From: Antedon mediterranea
Lineage: Eukaryota > Echinodermata > Crinoidea > Comatulida > Antedonidae
Assembly (NCBI RefSeq): GCF_964355755.1
Contig: NC_092672.1
Span: forward strand, 8,620,001 to 8,680,000
Length of the DNA: 60,000 nt
Reading direction: 5' to 3'
Shown in pieces: positions 1-13,800 of the stretch. Under the pieces are notes generated by a model. It was given only the letters and a program-made list of their open reading frames with translations, had not been told where the DNA came from and ran no database searches. Within the stretch, counting starts at the first letter, position 1, and each line of letters starts with the position of its first letter. A program made the position numbers and the translations under genes.

Positions 1-167
1 TGGGATGAGGGTATGATGGCTTAAAAATGATGCTTGACTTAACCTAATGTCACATCTTTTACATTTAAGGAATTTGGAGGGAAGGGGAAAGGACAGAAAT
101 GGGTAGCTGGAGGGTCAACTTTAGAGGCCACCTTACACTTCCAAAACTACTATGTTGGAATGAACTT

Positions 168-325
168 AAAGCTCTGTCTACACTATAACATTTTATGTGA
201 CAAAACAAAATGTGATGTGCCCATATATGGATATGCTGATGTCATATCACTTCCATATTCCCAAACTAGTTTACCATATGGGCATGTAATCACACTTTTT
301 TGTTTGATAGTGTAGACACCGCTTT
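168..325. mobile_element. TTAA-flanked MITE, family A, copy 1
   Basis: The ends are inverted repeats (AGCTCTGTCTACACTAT against AGCGGTGTCTACACTATC read from the other side), flanked by TTAA on both sides. TTAA target duplications are typical of piggyBac-type transposases. The interior contains the family hallmark CCCATATATGG ... GATGTCATATCACT. This is the most complete of six copies in the window. Confidence 0.8.
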
Positions 326-887
326 AAATGTACCTTTAATACAATGAATATTTATTGGTGGGTTTTTCACATGCATTGTAGATGTGTGCGATTGCAGTTT
401 CACAATTGTATAGACGACTTTCACTAGATGATAAGGAAAGAAGCAAGGGGTGATTGGATGATAATGATCTAAGCCTAGAATTGTTTAAAGGCTACAGGAA
501 ACGCACAGAGGGATGTATGAGTCACTGGGTAAATAAAAGAATTCAATTTGATTTGATTTCATTGAGTCACTGTAGCTATAGTATATTTGCTACATACACA
601 TTTGTAAAATTGACGTCACAAAAGAGACCTGTTTGAATTCCAGGTAAAAGAAGTAGATAAGTGGCACAGTACCTTTTAAGATGTCAATTCAGGGAGGTAT
701 AAACTGTAAAAACAGACTAAAAACTAATTGTCATCCTCTGCGTCTACTCTGTGACTTCATTTTTGTAAGGTTTTCAAATTTGTTTTTTTTTTATAAATTT
801 TTACACCTCCCTGGTCAATTAACGTCATTCATTTTCAAACAAAAGGATAAGGGGCATAATTGCATATAAAAGGATATTGTATTTATT

Positions 888-1212
888 TATTGTCCCCCTG
901 AAAAAATAATTTTTAAAACATTTTTTGTTGAATATGTCATTTGAATGTCACATATTAGTTATCCACAAAAATAGGATCGAAAAAAAATGTATAATTAGCT
1001 GAAAAAACTGTAATTTAAAGCAAAATATAGTCAATTGGCTGCCAGTCAATGAATATTTGGTTTAATTTAACCATTTATGTTGTCATTTTATAAGTGAAAA
1101 TCATTTTTTTCCAGTTTGTTTTGTTTGGAAGTGATTAACTTTATTATAACTACAAAATAACCTATTCAAAGTCTGACCTAATTAATCTTCATTTTTTATG
1201 CTTTAAATTTAA
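888..1212. mobile_element. MITE family B (TTGTCCC ends), copy 1
   Basis: Starts TTATTGTCCCCCTGAAAAAA. Shared blocks with the other copies are CTGAAAAAACTGTAATTTAA, GGCTGCCAG, TTTTGTCATTTTATA-like and CTACAAAATAACCTATTCAA. The right end is lost. Confidence 0.7.
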
Positions 1213-1592
1213 AATAGTAAATTTTATGAAAACTGATGTACGTATGGTTTGTGCAATTCACCTGTATTATTTGCATTTGGGCGTGTAAAAATTTACATAA
1301 GATTAAATTACAAAAATCCTTATCAAATTAAATTAACAATATTATCACAATCATCGTTGAATTAGCAGTGGAATCCCACAGCTCACAAAAACAACAAAAA
1401 TAATACTTTAATTAATCACACATTATTCAAATTATTCATTCAAAGCTTACAATTATGTTTTAAGCTAAAGTTAATATAACGATAAGACAAGACGGGAAAC
1501 ATATAACACCTCTCCTTTCTTTTCCAAATGTCAACTTACATCCAATTACTCCACAATAACTATAGTTAACAATTGCAATTATAAATATTTAC

Positions 1593-1859
1593 CTTTTACT
1601 TGTGGTACAAATTGCGCAAGGTTTATGGACTCCATCCAGAACTGGACATCAGTTTCGCTCCAATTAGTCATCTTTTTATGTCTCCATGAAGTGCTAACTG
1701 GTTTTAAAGACAACTGCTCGTAGAGACGCCCTGAATGAAAGCAAAACTCAAAGTTAGGTGTATGACGTTGCTTAGTTCGCACTTGTCTTTCAACAGATTT
1801 CAGAATGATGGGGAGCCTCGGAGAGAAGTTAACATTTTCAAAAGGAAAACTTAATTTCA
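1593..1859 (-). CDS. Two-SAM gene: exon with start of SAM2
   Basis: This exon is 267 nt, phase 1 in and 1 out. It encodes KLSFPFENVNFSPRLPIILK and further residues of no recognised family. It then encodes NWSETDVQFWMESINLAQFV, the first helices of a second SAM domain. It ends at a gtaaat donor within the domain. Reading on gives a stop after five more codons, but the half SAM domain makes a further exon to the left more likely. Confidence 0.82.
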
Positions 1860-4800
1860 CTATAATTCCTTTATCTCATCTATAGTAGGTGTTAAGATAT
1901 TATAGACATTTTGTGTTCTCAAATAATGTTATCTAACATACATACAGAGTAACCACTAAAAAAAATAGGGTATGAATTTTAGTGCAATTATAAAAATGGT
2001 TCAAATCATTAATTAAATCTTTTTTATCAATTTGTCATAGAATTCAATTATGGTGACTTTGATAATAACTACCATGTCTCTTAAGCATATAACATTAGTC
2101 GACCTACAGTACAGAAGGCAACCAATTTAAACCACATCACTGGTCAAAATTCAATTATTGGCCCGATTAATAACGCCGATTTTAAGATTTGTGTATGCAA
2201 ATTATTGCATCACATACATAACATTTCTGTGAAAATATATTGGCAATTGGCTATCGAACTTGAACCAAAACCAAACGCTGTGTACTACAAAAAAAATGAC
2301 ATACCGTGGGGTGGAGAGGAAGGAGTCATAATGAACTTGATTTTAGTATTATCTTCTCCAAGATCAGGTAATGAGATGTCATCACCTGTATCCAAGTCTG
2401 ACATGCTCTCATCATCATTGGTGTCTTCTTCCTCCTCCTCTTCATATTCCTCATGATCGGATCCTCCTCGGTTACCATCAGATCCAAGAGACTAGAAAAA
2501 ATTACAAATTAGATTTTACTCCTTAAGGATAAGAATTTCCTTGGTTGGGAGTAGTAGAACACCATAGGAAACACCTTAGGCAGAAGACACCAAGGTCAAA
2601 ACCTGCAAACAAAGTGTTTCTTAATACTAATGGCTGTAATTTTAAAAATAGTTGTCCCTCATTCCTTTCACAGAAAAAAGTGTCATCTTAAATTGGAGAA
2701 AATGTGCCCATATGGATATGATGATGTCATATCACTACCATATTTAAACATAGCACTACCATATATGGGCAAATCAAATGTTTTGACACATAAAGTTTGA
2801 TAGTGCCTTAACTGTAAGTACGGTAATACAAATAATCAATTAAATAATAAAAAAAAGTTGTTTAAGGTCATTAGAAAAAAATGTCTTTGGCACATTCCAT
2901 TGTAAAATGACAAGATACTATTTACTAAAAAAACATTTTTAAAATACAAACCTCCTTTAAATCAGTCATGGTCTATTCAATTGAGGAAATAAGAAAAATT
3001 CCTGAATTTTAAAAACTCCTATGATCCTACACATATAAATCCAATAGATATTAGTATGTGGCCTCCTTCAACTAGGCCGACTCGGACAAGTGTTTGGTGC
3101 GACTCCAAAAATAAAATCACAACATAAACAGTGCTTGGTACTACCTCTGCTATATTGCTGTATAACAACAATATTTTAGCATTAAATTTTCAGTTTATAT
3201 AATTCAAAACAGCTGAAGGAAGTTTATCGTTGTTCTTGCACTGCCAACATTGATAAGCTATGTACGAGAAGTAGAATTATTTGTAGCAATTGGATGTGCT
3301 TACGTCACAGTATAAAAGATTTCAAAAAGATATTGGAAACAGGTGAATATGATGATAAGCATCATCATTTCTGGTCAAACACAAATAAGCTACAATACTT
3401 TTCAAGCGGATGAATAGCATGAATTTAACAGAAACTATTGTGTTATGCTTTTTTTTTTATTTCAAAGTTTATACAATTAGTAAAATAAATATTTCAAGGT
3501 TTGTGAAATTAGTCACAATAAAATAATTTTCAAATCTTCAAATTTTCAAAATCCTGACTGATGATATTATATCGGTTTAATCAATCGGCCAATTTAATAC
3601 TACTGTACGGTACAATATCTAGTTAATCGCTATAGATAGCCATCTTAGCCTTCTTAATTCCCGGTTAGCTACTGAAAAATTAGCTCAGTTCACAACACTA
3701 ATTTAAAGGTCTACATATCGCTCAATAGATCAAATGTCTACATATAAGTACCATGTAGTAGCCAAATGTCTAGATCAATACAATGTGGCGCACAAGCCCC
3801 AAAGGTCTACATGTGTACCAATGTATAGACCGCTGACAAGCCCAAAAGGTCTACATACCATGCACTAGCAAATAATACCGCTCACTATAGCCCAAAGGCC
3901 TAGTACATCAACCTGTCAATAGCCCTCAAGATGTTACACAGAACGAAATGGTTTATACAGAATCAAATAACAACTAGAATTTAATTCGTCACTTTGACGA
4001 ATTATAGGTGATCATTTTTATCATTTTAATGAAATTAATTTTTTTTAAACATGTACGTACGTTAACATACGATAGGAAAATGTTGATGTATGCCATCCTA
4101 TTATACGCTTATAGTGCTGAGTTATGCCTATTATATGCCATATACAATGTACAGTATATACTGTATATCTATATACAGTGTAGCATAGGTGAAATTATGG
4201 GACACACATCAAGTTCTAATTTTTTGGTATGATGCAATTATCAAAATAAACTCGAAGATGACAATTTCGAAAGATAATGAATTGAGCAAATAAATATAAG
4301 GATTGGAAGAGAATTTGACACGTAGAAGCGCAATGCGCGCTCTTTGAAATTTGTATAACTTCGACTAAAGAAATTTAAAAACTACTTTTTAACTTCAACT
4401 GGCCATATGATAACATCACAACATCCGATAGGCCTAATTTTTATATGAATTCATATCTACATTTCATCAGCTTTCATAATAAATTATAATCTTCAAGGTC
4501 ACCTTTAATTCTGAGGAGCTATAAGATATTCAAATGTATGGTGTAGCTGAAATTACACGACCTAGGTTATTCAAGTTTTTACGCGTGATGCCGTCATCAA
4601 ATTAAAATTTTGACAACTTATGAGAAAGATAATTAATTGAGCAAGCACATACTAAAATGTGTGCAAAAATCGGGGTCAAATAACGGAGATACGCTCTATT
4701 GAATGTGATAACCCACACAAAAAGATAATAATTACTAATTTTTAAATTCAAGTGGCCATTTGATGACGTCATACCATTTTGTACGTCTAATATGTATATA

Positions 4801-7800
4801 TATTTATATCTACAACTTATTGGCTTCCATAATAAGTTAAAAAAATTGGGGGTCACCTGCCATTCTGAAGAGTTATATTCATTTTAAAAAGGCCTTATTT
4901 TTTACCATTTTTAGCACTTTTGTACAATTAATGTGCGGATTTTGTCATTTTTAACGTGCTCGTATAGCGTTATTTAAGTCGGAATGGACTCAAAGTCGGA
5001 GAATGTACTAAGGATTGTGAGTAGAATATGATGTATACATCAAATTTTATTTTTTACCCTTTTTAAAAATCGCGTGCGCAAAAATGTGTTTTTGCGCAGT
5101 AATTTTTTTAAACACGCAAATGGCCTATTTCATGCTCTAAATTGATAAAAACTAAATTTTGAGCTTTTTAAAATTTCAACGCGCGATTTCACGCGCATGA
5201 CCTTGAAACGCCCAAGTTTTTATTTGCTAATATTTTTTACCTTGACCTCAAGTTTACGTGTAGTGATTTTCATTAATATGTGATAATGAATTATGGAGAT
5301 ATGATTGATTATGTGATTTCACAAAATGGCGTATACGTGACGTCACGGATGAGTGATCATGCTGAAAAGCTTATTAGGACTAAGTTAACGTATTTGAAAG
5401 ACATTGTGAAATTTTGGTAATCATTAACATTAAACTTTTTGAGATATTTGTTACACAAAATCTGTACAGAGAGAAATAAATAATAAGAATAAGAAGAATA
5501 AAGATTTCATACAATAACAATAGGTGATCATTTTATTCTAAATGATCACCTAATAAAGTAAATGTATTATGTCAAAAACCAAGTGATAATAATAATTCCT
5601 GACAGATAAGATGATGACAATGGCGTTTTTGATACGTAACAATGACAGGCTTGGTCAGTAGACTTATCTTATGATCAAGACAATTTCCGTTCGAAAGAAA
5701 TCACAATGACTAAAATTCCTGTCCTAATGATTATGATGGCTCGTAATTCTATGAAACAAGTTGCTTAGATAAAACAGTTGCTGAGGATATTCCACTAATA
5801 ATCTTGAGATCATGCTTGATAAACTTTAAAAACCATTTTGACATACCGAAATTTAGATTAAGGCAAGTCTTCAGAATTCAAGATTAATGTTTTATGACTG
5901 GTGAATAAAATGTCAATAACATTAATAATTTTTTTAGGATATTCAAAATCAATGTGTTTGGTTACTGTACATCTGCTTGAATAAAATGATAATAACATTA
6001 ACAATTTTTTTTGTGACATCCGAGATTGATGTATTCTGTTGCATCTGCTTGAATGGAATGATTATAATCCCATTAATAAGTTCTTTCCGATATCTAATAT
6101 TGATAAGTGTTTTGGCGCAACTGATCCAGCAGAAATGATTTAACAATATCATGTGAAAGTTGAAAACAAATCCTTGATGAAGAAGATGCAATGAGTTGCA
6201 AACAAAGAATAGGTGTTAAACTTAAAATAATGAAACAAAACAATCTTGACAGCTTAATATTAAACCGATATATGTTTCCAACATAGAGATGCCTGGTGAA
6301 ACTAAACAAATTTAGTTCAAATTGAATCATGCAATATTTACACCAAGAAGAAATGCATCATTATTCAATAAAAAAAAAGATGAACACTCGATATCATTCC
6401 AAACTGCTCAGAGCAAACAAAGGTTATGACCATTCAATGTGATACAATGCGAACTAAGGTTAAATACTAAATGAAAAAATAAGATTTGGTTCTAACTAAA
6501 GTCCTTGAAAGCGGATCAATAAACAATAAGCCACAGCGAAGGCATCACTTCACAGCGAATGTTTGTCTAAAATGTAAGAATCCGATCGAACACAATAGCA
6601 TGCTAATCTTAGTTTATTTAAACTGAAATCTCACCTTACAACGTCAAATCAAAAGTGTAAACAAACATTGTCTATTATTGATTGAGGAGTATTGTTAACA
6701 TTGTGATTTGTATAAGGTGTCGTGACGAAAGATATTTGCTTTCGATCATAACTTTCTTTGAGAAAGTGCTAGGTTTCTTACGAAGATATTTTCTTTCCAT
6801 TGTTGTAAGGTTTATATCTAAAAATCTGCAAGTGTACATCAACATTTGGACTGTAACCTAAGCAAAAATTTTTCCTTAAATCCATAATAGCCTGAAGCAC
6901 TTAACTATCTCGACTTTGCAAAAATGATTGTTATTGTCGAAGGTTTCATTTAGTTTATCAAATTTATGTCTACCGGTAAGCCAATGTATCCTAACTAAAG
7001 ATTCTTTAGAACACACTTTTAAGTACAAGAAATCATAAAAGGAACATATAATTCACATGTTTAAAGATCAGCAATTATCTGAATTGTTCACATACATTGA
7101 TGGAAAATCTTGTGCTTGTAGTCCCATAAGCATGCTTAACGTGCAAAGCTTCACTTTCCTGGGGCACGTTTTGTAACATGATTGACCTTGAATTTGACTG
7201 CTAGCTTTACTGTACATGTGTAAGAACTTTCAATTCATTAGATTATAATATTTGTTTTGGTTTTTTTTCATGCTTCTTTTATGGTTTTTCATGCTTCTTT
7301 ATGTTTTTTCGTGCTTCTTTTATGTTTTTTTTTCATGCTTTTTAAATTGTTTTTATGCTTCTTTTATGTTTCTTTTATGTTTTTTTTCATGCTTCTTTTA
7401 TGTTTTTTTTTCATGCTTCTTTTATATTTTTTTTTCATGCTTCTTTTATGTTCTTTTATGCTTCTTTATGTTTTTTATGCTTCTTTTATGTTTTTTTCAT
7501 GCTTCTTTTAGGTTTTTTTTCTTGCTTATTTAGTTTTTTTTCATGCTTCTTTTATGTTTTCTTTTCATGCTTCTTTTAGTTTTTTTTCATGCTTCTTTAC
7601 TGTTTTTTTTATGCTTCTTTTATGTTTTTTTCTCATGCTTTTTTTATGTTTTCATGCTTCATTTATGTTTTTTTTTCATGCTTCTTTATGATTTTTTTTG
7701 TTCATGCTTCTTTATATTTTTCATGCTTTTTTATGTTTTTTTCCAGGCTTTCCTGAATCAATATTTCTCATATAGGAATTGAGCCCTGTTTTAATTTTTA

Positions 7801-10800
7801 ATTTGGTTCTATATTTTTACTGTAGTAATATAATTATGTCAGTATCGTATTAATAGCTAACTGAAAGAACAGCGGTGAATGGTCTAATATTGGTCGAGAC
7901 ATGTGTTTTTGATTAGGAAAAGTTTAAGCTAGGGGCCCCTCGGTGAACTTGAGTTGAAATGAGTTGTAAGGAAACAAAATGATGGAAAGATTATATGATA
8001 AGAAGTTGTGATTCAGAAGGTAAAGGAAAGATCATGAGATAACAAGATCCAAAGTTTGAATCACAATCCTGCAGGAAATTCCCAATGGATTTAGTGATGG
8101 ACAAGAAAAAACAAATGCATGGTATGTTTTGGTGACTGCCATCTATAGTTGTTGAAAATTAAAACATTTAAGCAATATGACAATGTTCTTTCAATTTAAA
8201 AAATAGGTGATACTACCAACTCATAGTTGATAATAAGATCTACTGTGCAAGGTGTACTAATTAAAAAAAGTCATATATATTGTACATTTTATTAAAAAAT
8301 AACCTCTTGTTTTTGGTTGAATTTAACTATTTGTTTTGTGTTTTTATAAGCATTGTTCTGCGAAAGTGATCAACTTTATTAAAACTACAAAATGGCCTAT
8401 TCAAAATCTGATTTTAATCAACTTAATTTTTCATGTTTGTGGTAACAATTACATCTTGACATTTCTTGAATAAAATACCAATGAATTAACCAACATAACC
8501 TCTCATCTCAACTGAACCAATGATTTCTATAGCAACAAATATAGACACCTGGTTAAAAATGCACTGTGGTCTTAACAGTAAATGTAGCGTAGTTTGAGTA
8601 GAAGTTTTTTAATTCTTTTTTTTTTTAAAGAATAACTATTAAATACTGATATTGGGAAGGTCGAACGGCACCAAATTGCTAATACAACTTGCCCAGAATA
8701 TCCGTTGGTAATAGCAAGGATTAATCTGAAGGGGGTCCGGATCAATAGATTGATCTTTCCAAGTGCAAGGACTTAAACTTAATATCAACATTTAAATTTA
8801 ACCTTAATGATTGGCTGTGAATACTGTACATAGTGATACAACATGTGTCATCATAGACTGGTCTTTAAAGATCATGTACGAAAAATTAATTTTAGAAAAA
8901 AAGGTTAAACAGTCAGATGCGGAGAGGTGTCATCCTCTTCATGTACCTATTCCCAGGGTCTTGATAAAACCAGTATAGACACTGCTTAGTACATGAATCA
9001 TGTTAAACTTAATATGCCCTCAATAATATCATATTAGTAAACATGAGTAGATTATCAAAACAATAGACTATTTGCCTTTTTAAATCTAATATGTCACAGA
9101 CGATGAGTTGTAAGTTGTATTTTTTGCTATCACAGTTTATAAAGTATATAAAAGCACTCTCACTCACAAGGACAATCAAACGATATTGATCGAAATGTCT
9201 AGAAACTTTGCAGTTTCTTTTCAGAACTATCGCAAACTTTATATCATTATATTTAGACAGATTTGGATAAAAAAAAATAAAATCCAATAAAACAGTAAAA
9301 TGAAGTGGAAAAGGGTAAAAAAAATACTAAAAATTAATTAGTAAAGTAATGATTTTAATGACATAAATATCATATTTGAATCTATAATTTATAAAACTTT
9401 CTCACAACATGTGAAAATGTCAAAATCCGAGCTGTGACATTTAAAACTGAAAACTAAAGTCATTAATTAAAACGATACCAGATAAAAGTCTCGACGGATG
9501 TAACACACGGAAGATTGTTACTTCTGCCTGATCACACTTTTAATCCATTAGCATGTGTCTTTGAAAACGTAGTTTATTAAAACAAAACTTTCTTCTAGTT
9601 TATTGAGCATTATCGTTGTTACACAGCCTAAAAAGCGATTATAAAAGTAATTTACATGATTTATGTAATGATTGACATTCTATCAATCAACAGTTTTGGA
9701 GATCTTGTGGGTTAGAAAGGTTCTGATACGTCCTGGATTTGTGATTTGTAGCTTTTTACTAAATTAGAAAGCAGATAATGTGACCGAAATGTCACTGGTA
9801 ATTCTTGTTAATTAGAATGGAATAGAATTGTGTAAGGTTAAAAAAAACTAAAGAGATTAAGTGAAACTACTGTAAACTAAACTATTTGAACAAAGTGTAA
9901 AATATTCACTCGATTCTTAGTAACTATCTGGATGTCTCCAGTTTAAAGGAAAATTCCATAATACAGAATCAAATGTGTTTCACATCACCTTAATAGTATC
10001 ATAGACCATAACTTAACACTTACAGGCACCACATGCAATAAACATGATATGCTGTATTACCAAATGTTCCTACTGTATGACACTTTGCAAATATTGTTGC
10101 ATGGAGTTATAACTCCATGATTGTTGTATGTAAATATACAGCACTGAGAATTGGGTAAAATATCTTGATAGAATACTTTATATTTTTTATATCTATCATA
10201 CTTTGTTTAGTAATGTTTTCATCTGTCAATAAAATTCCATGAAAATAAGAGATGGAATGATAACCTGTTACAGTACAGTCTTGAACATGATGAAAAAAAA
10301 TATATAAAAAAAATTACATTTACAAACTTAATTCAAAGTTACATCTAAAAATACCTAAGTAAACAGCTGTTGAAGTCAGTTCCTAAAGCCTCACAAATAA
10401 TTAATATGAGTTTAATTAACCTCAGATTATTCCCAATAGGATTTGTATTGAACAACTGTTCCCATACTGATCCTTATGTAAACCATGGGACATCTAGACA
10501 TTTTACTGAGACCCTAAAATGTTAACAAACTGTAAACATCTACTGTATCATTGTGTCCCAAGTACAAATTCAGTAGTGGCCAATCACAGTAGATTACTGG
10601 AAAAGTCTTAATTTGGTAGTCTTTACTGAGAAGGCATTTTTTAGGATTGGAGAGGTTTTTTGTTTTTTAGGTATCTTTGATTGGAGAGGTCTTTGATGAG
10701 GATTCATTATTGGAGAAGTATATAGCTGGAAGTATACTCTTCCTTGGAGGTATCTTTTATTAAAGGTTTTTGATTAGATGATTCTTTAACTGCCAAAGTT

Positions 10801-13800
10801 TTTAGTTGGAATAATTCTTTCCTGGAAATATCTTCGATTAGAGGTTCTTGATTGGATGATATTCTTTAATTGGAGAAGTCTTTAATGGATAAAGAGGTAT
10901 ACTCTTTCCTGGAGGTATCTTTGATTAGAGGTTTTTGATTGGATGGATGATTCTTTAATTAGATGTCTTAATAGGAGGTACTGTATTTTTGAATGATAAG
11001 GTTTTATTGGATTTTTTTTTTTTTTTAGTTGAAGGTATCTTGATTGGAGAGGTCTTTGCTCAATCACTAATTGACAAGATTTCTGTTTGGAGGAGTCAAA
11101 TTATTTAAAAATTAATACATGCTTGTGTTAATATTATATTCTAGACTCAATATGTTCGACTAGCACCTAAAGGTTAAAAGATGTCCATGGTTCGGTACAC
11201 ATACAAACTCTAAATTTGTTAATGTAACAAACTTTGCTCCATATGAATCACTATTAATTTGCTCTTCTATGAATGACCCAATTCCCACTCACGTCAATTA
11301 TGGAAGATTTTTCCATTTGTAGGTGGCTTTCCTAATTAACTGACAGGTTTAGTCATCGGAATAATTATAAAAAAGTCATGGATTTTCTAGACCTGTTTAA
11401 ATTATCAAATGGTTACAGTTTCTTGACGCCTCTTTACCTTAACCCTGGATAGCTAATGGTTTGATTAGATCAATGAGAAATGCTGTATTGTACAGCAAAA
11501 TAAGTTACTGCAATTTGCAAACAACAAAGAGGTTATATTTTATAATTAAATAGGCGACAGTGAAGTGAACAGGGTAGGGACTCCTCACATTGGCCATCGA
11601 CTATCTGTTAAAAAATATTAATATTATTGGATTTTTCGCATACTAAGATTTTAACACCATGACCTCACATTGATGCTTAACAGAACAAGAGGGAGGCGGA
11701 ATTTCTAACTGCCATATCTGATTGGTCGTTTGAAGCAGCCATATCCAATCACGTTTTTGAACTGTGATTCCATTGGAGTTATATCGTGTTATATAAATCA
11801 TGCATAATGTTTCGGTACACCACGTATATAATTCTGAAAAGAATTGTTGAGTTTCTCAAGAGAAACTCAACAGTTCTTTTCAGAACTATGTACAGTATGT
11901 GGTGTACCGCCAACTTTATTTTAACAACCTTCAAACAATATACAAGAGATATGAAACCTGGTTTCTTGTATGCACCTGAAATTACACAAGATTTTTGCAA
12001 AGTGGTTATGTCAGAAGTAATTGTTCCAGCAGAGAGAATAAATACTGTAACAGGGGCAAAAAGTAAATTTAATCAAAACAAGGTCAAGACATTAATGAAT
12101 ATTGTTTATAATACAATTATTTCAATGTTTAAAACACGAAAACAAGTTTAATATAATTGAAAAACAAGGACGTTCTTTCGTACATGCCAAACAGGTGACT
12201 CAATCAAATCTAATCAATTTTCATAAAGATCACACACATCATGTTTTCTTTCACAGACCTGTCAAGCTGCAGATTCACACCTTACTGTTTACCGATTCCA
12301 GCATGTGATTCTCACCCAACTGATCAATGATACAGTATATGGGGTTTAGCCATGTATTCCATGTTGGCAGTTCTATGGACCATTGATTGGTCAAGAATAC
12401 TTGGGTTGCTTTTGAAATGAGGGATATGTGCTAAAACTACTATTCCTGAACAGGATTTGTTTAGAAAATATGGTTGCTCCACTACTACTATACCGAAAAT
12501 ACTACGATTCCAGCATGTGATTCCCACCTAACTGATCAAAGATATATGGGGTTTAGCCATGTATTCCATTGTCCAATCATATATTCAAATAACAATTCAT
12601 AAAACAATCAACCAAAATCTCTGATTGTTTATTAAATACTATTACTACATGCTATTTCAAAATGTTATAAATAGTTGTTCATTCATGGCTGTTATATTAA
12701 ATATTATTATACTCACTTATTTATATTCATTTCTAACTTAGAAAACACAGAAATATTGCAGCATAATATGCAGAATGCTTATATATAGTACCTTAGTTTT
12801 ACTATTAGTATTATTAAAGATAAAAAATGTATCAGTATTTTGTTATGTGAACTTGACAGTCATATCATATTGCCTCCATGTTCTCCAGACAAATAAACAA
12901 ACAAAAATTCTAAATTATGTCATTAACTTTGTCGTCATTTCATTCTCCCACATGGAAAACACAATGCTAGTATTATTGCTATTTCGCAAATTGAGTTACA
13001 TTTTAAATGTCTATAGGGTTATATCAATGTTGAAATGTTAAACAAATACAATTTGGTTTATAAGAAATTATAACATTGTTTTAGTCACATGTAATATAAA
13101 GCGGAATACTATTCAGTACATATTACTGTACACACGATGTAATTGTCGGCCGAGCAATGTGTTGGGGTATCTTGGACAACATACACAAATTTATTTTAAT
13201 TTTAATATGGATATTGGATAGTAAAATGATTTTGATTTTGGACAACCTATATTTATTTATTTGTTGACCTTTGAATCGGTGGCTAAAAAACTATTTACAA
13301 GCAACAATACAATATAGTAAATTTTTTTTTTCAAAGTGCCGTTCAAAATTTATTTCAATTTTTTTTTTGCGACTGAAAGCATAGGTAGGACAAAGATTGA
13401 CAAATCAGACACAATGTATGTGAATAGTATAACCTCCATGACATCAAAAGTCTTGTCCTAGAAAATCGAATGCTACCTATTATTTGTTAGACAATGTATG
13501 TTGATATCTAAGAGTGAATTTTGCAATCTATGAAGCAGCTCATGTAGTAATAAACTAAAAATAGGAGAAAATAAAAAAGATACCAATCCACAATCAAAAG
13601 TCCCAGGACATTCCACAAAGAAATTACAATTGAAATCCTATACAAATTGTTAACATTGGAATAAATCTTATTTTTATTAGCTAAAACCCTAATCACCCCC
13701 TTATCAAGTCACGAATCAAAGCAAATGTTACGATTTTACAATAATTTTAAAAGACTCATCAGGAAAATGATTCATGGTTGATGTGAATTTAGTTTGAACG

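Larger units (their letters stand above)
1..1592. other. Intron of the two-SAM gene
   Basis: No exon recognised. The interval holds a MITE copy at 168-325 and a copy of the TTGTCCC family at 888-1212. The remainder is AT-rich DNA with no further structure seen. Confidence 0.5.

Noticed and set aside
7252-7782. Four overlapping plus-strand frames rich in Phe, Leu and Cys
   Set aside because: They are translations of a T-rich minisatellite, open in every frame; no gene.
11786-12151. 121-codon plus-strand frame
   Set aside because: Its first third is the foldback element at 11813-11909 and the rest has no recognisable domain.
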